A stretch of 64,000 nucleotides of DNA from Ruminiclostridium sp. (GTDB lineage Bacteria > Bacillota > Clostridia > Oscillospirales > Ruminococcaceae): assembly GCA_017625405.1 (NCBI GenBank), contig JAGALB010000043.1, positions 89,900 to 153,899 on the forward strand, written 5' to 3'. The position numbers were made by a program, and so were the translations under genes. This document shows, one piece after another, positions 60,675-64,000 of this stretch. Under the pieces are notes generated by a model, which saw only the letters and a list, made by a program, of their open reading frames with translations, was not told where the DNA came from and did not search any database. Every line of letters begins with the position of its first letter. Within the stretch, counting starts at the first letter, position 1.

Positions 60675-61910
60675 TTAATCCCTTATACGTGAATCTACAT
60701 TGAGCTGATCAAGAGTCGCCTTGAGTCTCTTAGCTGTTTCTGCATCGCCTTCATAGATTGTGCAAGGCAAACTTTCAGACATATCCTTGGCTTCTTTAAG
60801 ACCGCAACCTGTAAATTTTCTGATTATGTCAATCACTTGTATTTTTGTCTCAGCAGGGTAGAATACAAGGTCAACCTTTGTGTTGCCGCCTGATTGTGTA
60901 GTAGTATTTGTCTGTGCAGAAGCCATGCTGGGTACACGGATACCATCATCCTTTGTATCATTTCTGATAGTTGTGAAATCACTGAGTACCCAACTGTACT
61001 GACCTGTAGAAACAACAGAGCCACAGTATGCACACTGACCTGAGCTGGACATTTCAAGGGGAGCACCGCAGTTAGGACAGTTATGACCTGTTTCGTATTC
61101 GCTTGCGTTTGCGTCATTGGACTTCATGCCAACAGAACGCATGAACTTCATCTTATAGCGGAAATCCCAGCGTGTATTCTTGTCACCACGGATGATTGCG
61201 CCTGATTCTTCGTTTGTCTGATAGTCTATAAAGCGTGCATTCAGGTAAACAGTAAGGTATTCATACTGTTCATCACGAACAAAGCTTGTAAGGTAAGCTG
61301 TATTAATTGCAATACTTTCGTAATGATAGATAACCTTCTGTTCAATCTTGGACTGAACCTGCTTCTGTGTTGTATTATAGAGATTTGTATGCATTACAGG
61401 ACGAACAGGTGTGAGATCACGCTTGCACCATGCATTCTGAATATCTATATATACATTCTTGGCAAATGCAGTGAAATCATCTGCTGTAAAGTTGGGGTCA
61501 TCCTGCTTGATAATCTGTTCAATCTGAGAAGTACGGTCGGGAAGATTTACATTGAGACCCTGACCGCCGTTGGCAGGTCTGACGCCGCCGCCCATACCTG
61601 TCGGAGCACCGCCTGAGGGGTTGTTGCCGTTTTTCTTTGCGTTTGCAATAACAATAATAATAACAATAAGTATAATTGCACCGCCGATGCCTATGCCGCC
61701 ACCGCCGCTGCTGCTGCCTGATGAAGTAGAACCGCCGTAATAGAAGTCGTCATCGTCATCATAATCCCAGTCTGAAGAGCCCCAGTCGGAAGAACCCCAG
61801 TCTGAATCATAGCTGTAATCATAGTCGTTGGCATCAAATGCGCTTGCTGTGATACAGAAAGTAAAAATTGAAGCAATGGCGATAAGTAAAGAAAGTATTC
61901 TCTTTTTCAA
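60675..61910 (-). CDS. Tim44-like zinc-ribbon protein with ribosomal L7/L12-type C-terminal domain
   Basis: I count 411 residues from the TTG at 61910, which has AAAGGAGAGG 8 bases upstream; longer readings lack a site. In order: signal peptide (1-24, ending ASA), an Asp/Tyr/Ser/Trp-rich and Gly-rich segment (28-74), a membrane helix (75-91), a Tim44-like domain (about 128-262), a zinc ribbon (C278, C281, C293, C296) and a C-terminal domain (about 344-411, IQVIDIIRKFTGCGLKEAKDMSESLP) that matches the ribosomal L7/L12 C-terminal fold, including the G-LKEAK helix that binds translation GTPases. The paired gene 59952 lies 6 bases downstream. Such a fusion is odd; the function is unknown. Confidence 0.8.
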   Translation of the reverse strand: MKKRILSLLIAIASIFTFCITASAFDANDYDYSYDSDWGSSDWGSSDWDYDDDDDFYYGGSTSSGSSSGGGGIGIGGAIILIVIIIVIANAKKNGNNPSGGAPTGMGGGVRPANGGQGLNVNLPDRTSQIEQIIKQDDPNFTADDFTAFAKNVYIDIQNAWCKRDLTPVRPVMHTNLYNTTQKQVQSKIEQKVIYHYESIAINTAYLTSFVRDEQYEYLTVYLNARFIDYQTNEESGAIIRGDKNTRWDFRYKMKFMRSVGMKSNDANASEYETGHNCPNCGAPLEMSSSGQCAYCGSVVSTGQYSWVLSDFTTIRNDTKDDGIRVPSMASAQTNTTTQSGGNTKVDLVFYPAETKIQVIDIIRKFTGCGLKEAKDMSESLPCTIYEGDAETAKRLKATLDQLNVDSRIRD

Positions 61911-61965
61911 ATCAACCTCTCCTTTATGTAAAAATTCGGTTTTGGATAATAAAACCGTTATAATA

Positions 61966-61994
61966 ATGATACCATTTTTTAATATAAAAGTCAA
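61966..61994 (-). promoter_or_regulatory. Promoter of the Tim44-like pair
   Basis: Minus strand TTGACT (61994-61989), 17 bases, TATCAT (61971-61966). An inverted repeat CGGTTTT/AAAACCG (61937-61957) lies in the leader. Confidence 0.55.
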
Positions 61995-62048
61995 GAAAAA
62001 GAAGAGTATATTATAAAAAACATATGTGCTTCAAAAATCGGTTTTATC

Positions 62049-62077
62049 TTGATTTATAGCCCGAAATATGGTAAAAT
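62049..62077 (+). promoter_or_regulatory. Promoter of the SPL-family gene
   Basis: TTGATT (62049-62054), 17 bases, TAAAAT (62072-62077). Confidence 0.6.
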
Positions 62078-62109
62078 GAATTGATACCTTATATGACAGG
62101 GGAGATTAT

Positions 62110-62973
62110 ATGCATTTTGCAGAACCTAAAGGTATATTATCGGGTAGTAACGGTATGAATATCTATCGTGGCTGTACACACGGCTGCATTTACTGTGACA
62201 GCAGAAGTGTCTGTTACGGCTTTACTCATGATTTTGAAGATATAGAGGTAAAAGCCAATGCGCCTCAGCTGCTTGAAAAGGCACTCCGAAGCAAGCGAAA
62301 GCCTTGCATGATAGGTACAGGTGCAATGTGTGACCCCTACATGCATTGTGAAAAGGAACTGAAGCTTACACGCACATGCCTTGAAATTATCGAACGATAC
62401 GGTTTCGGCGTTGCAATTCAGACAAAATCCGATCTGATACTCCGTGATCTGGATTTACTTAAAAGTATAAATGAAAAAGCAAAATGCGTTGTCCAGATGA
62501 CGCTGACTACCTATGATGAAGAGCTTTGCAGTATTATTGAGCCGTGCGTGTGCACAACACAGGAGCGTGTAAAGGCGTTAAAAGTATTCCGTGATAATGG
62601 AATTCCGACTGTTGTATGGCTGTCTCCCATATTGCCGTTCATAAATGATACAAAGGATAACATTGATGGGATACTCGATTACTGTATAGACGCAGGAGTG
62701 AAAGGCATTATCTGCTTCGGCATGGGTGTCACAATGCGAGAGGGCAACAGAGAGTTCTTCTATACTGCTCTTAACCGTCATTTTCCGGGAATGAGGGAGC
62801 GGTATCATAAAAAATACGGCTATTCCTACGAGCTTGCAAGTGATAACAGCAATGATCTGATGCGTTTGTTCATAAAACGCTGTAAGCAGCACGGAATAAT
62901 GTACAATGTGGATGAGTGCTTTGCTTATCTGCATGAATTTCCTGAAAAGTATGAGCAATTATCATTATTTTAA
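62110..62973 (+). CDS. SPL-family radical SAM protein
   Basis: The 287-aa protein has the cluster motif CX3CX2C in CTHGCIYCDS (about residues 22-29) and the surrounding NIYRGCTHGCIYCDSRS pattern that is typical of spore-photoproduct-lyase-like radical SAM proteins. Cysteines at further conserved positions include those in TGAMCDPYMHCE. Members outside sporulation have no known substrate, and this one lacks SplB's larger size (about 340 aa), so it is not annotated as SplB here. It is first of three plus-strand genes that run to the window end. Ribosome site is AGGGGAG before the ATG. Confidence 0.88.
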   Translation: MHFAEPKGILSGSNGMNIYRGCTHGCIYCDSRSVCYGFTHDFEDIEVKANAPQLLEKALRSKRKPCMIGTGAMCDPYMHCEKELKLTRTCLEIIERYGFGVAIQTKSDLILRDLDLLKSINEKAKCVVQMTLTTYDEELCSIIEPCVCTTQERVKALKVFRDNGIPTVVWLSPILPFINDTKDNIDGILDYCIDAGVKGIICFGMGVTMREGNREFFYTALNRHFPGMRERYHKKYGYSYELASDNSNDLMRLFIKRCKQHGIMYNVDECFAYLHEFPEKYEQLSLF

Positions 62974-62987
62974 AAAGGAGAATTAAA

Positions 62988-63902
62988 ATGGCATTACCTG
63001 ATTTTAAAAAGATTCAGCAGGATAAAAACGCTGTTCCGCAGTGGGCGGAATATCTTAAGGATGACGAGTTTATAAGTTACTCGGTAACCTATAAGACACG
63101 TACATACCTGGATTTATTTGATGATTATATCCTTCCTTATGAAAAAACGGGAGATATCCGTTATTACGTATATGACCCGATAAAGCACGGCGCTTTACCT
63201 GATAAAAAGTATCCTGTGACTATGTGGTTTCACGGAGCCAGCAATTCACTTATGGTGAAAGATTGCATCATGTGCTGCGGTGCAGAGCAGTATGCATCTC
63301 CCGAATTGCAGCAAATAATGGGTAACGCATATATAATTGTTCCTCTTGCCAATGAAACAAGAACAGAAGACGGAAGAATACTTAACGGCTGGAGCGGAGA
63401 TTATATTGAGCCGATTATGAAGATATACAATCAGTTTGTCGAAGAACATTCAGAAACAATTTCTGAAAAGTTTATTATGGGTGCGTCTTCCGGTGGATAT
63501 TTTACATGGAAACTGCTTGAAACAAATACAGAATTTTTTGACGGTGCTTCTCCTATTGCGTCAGGATATTTTCCCTCATATGAAGCACTTGATAGAATTT
63601 CAGCAAACGGTGTAAAGCTGCTTATAGCTCATGGAAAACATGATGAAATGGCTGTTTTTGATGATTGTATCGCGCCGCACACGGAAAAATTGTCACAGCT
63701 TGAAAACTGTCTTTGCTTTTTCCCTGAATGGGTATATAACGGTGACGGCGGCGTTGCTTCGGTTTTCTACGGTTTTGAAATGGGTCAGCACTGCATGATA
63801 AACTGGATTCAGCACAACCTTATGTTTGACAACGGAAAATCGGCAGATGAAAGATTACCGCTTGGCTTTGCAGGCTGGATTAAGAGTGTTTGTGAGGAAT
63901 GA
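62988..63902 (+). CDS. Alpha/beta-hydrolase esterase
   Basis: The 304-aa protein has the alpha/beta-hydrolase nucleophile elbow GASSGG in FIMGASSGGYFTWKLLE, the oxyanion region VTMWFHGASNSLM, an Asp in the stretch LIAHGKHDEMAVFDD and His in GFEMGQHCMINWIQ near the C-terminus. It has no signal peptide. It resembles putative esterases of the feruloyl/acetyl type; the substrate is unknown. It lies 14 bases after the radical SAM gene with AAAGGAG as ribosome site. Confidence 0.82.
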   Translation: MALPDFKKIQQDKNAVPQWAEYLKDDEFISYSVTYKTRTYLDLFDDYILPYEKTGDIRYYVYDPIKHGALPDKKYPVTMWFHGASNSLMVKDCIMCCGAEQYASPELQQIMGNAYIIVPLANETRTEDGRILNGWSGDYIEPIMKIYNQFVEEHSETISEKFIMGASSGGYFTWKLLETNTEFFDGASPIASGYFPSYEALDRISANGVKLLIAHGKHDEMAVFDDCIAPHTEKLSQLENCLCFFPEWVYNGDGGVASVFYGFEMGQHCMINWIQHNLMFDNGKSADERLPLGFAGWIKSVCEE

Positions 63903-63904
63903 AT

Positions 63905-64000
63905 ATGCCTGAAATAATTGAAATTACTGACTTTTCAGCACCTGAACTGGATATTTACGCAAGATTGTCGGAAACGCAGCTTCTGCATTACTATGAGCCT
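63905..64000 (+). CDS. N-terminal part of a TrmH-type RNA methyltransferase (partial)
   Basis: An open frame from the ATG at 63905 to the window edge encodes 32 residues, MPEIIEITDFSAPELDIYARLSETQ and so on. The stretch TDFSAPELDIYARLSETQLL is like the start of SpoU/TrmH-family rRNA or tRNA methyltransferases seen in clostridia. AGGAA lies before the ATG, 2 bases after the esterase stop, so it is part of the same operon. The catalytic domain is outside the window, so the assignment is tentative. Confidence 0.6.
   Translation, partial: MPEIIEITDFSAPELDIYARLSETQLLHYYEP

Noticed and set aside
1-64000. CRISPR array, tRNA/rRNA genes, transposase or phage genes
   Set aside because: No regularly spaced short repeats other than the 103-bp array, no tRNA-like cloverleaf and no transposase or phage protein was found in my reading of both strands.

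Overview
The window reads as ordinary chromosome of a Gram-positive anaerobe of the class Clostridia, most like a gut Ruminococcus or a related member of the Oscillospiraceae. This rests on gene content rather than on any database match: a complete HydE-HydF-HydG maturase set for [FeFe]-hydrogenase, a T-box leader in front of prolyl-tRNA synthetase, formate-tetrahydrofolate ligase, many lipoproteins with Gram-positive lipoboxes, GH51 arabinofuranosidase, strong AGGAGG-type ribosome binding sites, and sigma-A promoters of the TTGACA-17-TATAAT type in front of most operons. I saw no rRNA, tRNA, CRISPR array, insertion sequence or prophage.

Layout. 1-2.9 kb: uvrC-rsmD-coaD on the minus strand. 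3-7.5 kb: a four-gene minus-strand operon (TM1266-type regulator, hydE, hydG, hydF) behind a strong promoter and a leader with a long hairpin. 7.5-10.5 kb: a SAP-like protein, a 103-bp tandem repeat and rnr. 10.6-16 kb: an SGNH hydrolase/DUF4358 lipoprotein/membrane protein operon, a BMP-family binding lipoprotein coupled to an unrecognised protein, and a PrsA-like foldase. 16-18.5 kb: flavoprotein and pepF. 18.5-22 kb: a sigma factor fused to a large C-terminal region, then an ECF sigma/anti-sigma pair. 22-24.2 kb: T-box-controlled proS. 24.2-25.3 kb: a small membrane protein and a HEXXH zinc-ribbon protein.

25.3-32.1 kb is one long minus-strand block: fhs, tsaE, tsaB, rpiB, upp, a lipoprotein, deoC and deoB, mostly nucleoside/pentose salvage and tRNA t6A synthesis. 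32.3-36.5 kb holds a divergent type II topoisomerase pair. 36.9-41.9 kb has an orphan chemoreceptor, queA and a membrane c-di-GMP phosphodiesterase. 42-45.4 kb has an AGCS symporter, tgt and a phospholipase C-like protein. 45.5-47.7 kb has an XRE regulator divergent from birA-bioY. 47.7-52.5 kb has glgP, a Nudix hydrolase, a cysteine-rich small protein and abfA. 52.6-59.4 kb has an AraC regulator and a complete oligopeptide ABC transporter. 59.5-64 kb has a cytidine-deaminase-like protein, two Tim44-like zinc-ribbon membrane proteins (one with a ribosomal L7/L12-like C-terminal domain), an SPL-family radical SAM protein, an esterase and the start of an RNA methyltransferase.

No clear-cut new defence or mobile system is visible. 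The most unusual items are the Tim44/zinc-ribbon/L7-L12 fusion and its partner, the sigma-winged-helix fusion, the second topoisomerase with an altered ATP lid and quinolone-site residue, the HEXXH protein between zinc ribbons, the BMP lipoprotein with its coupled unknown partner, the apparent CTG start of the EAL protein, and the 103-bp structured repeat.
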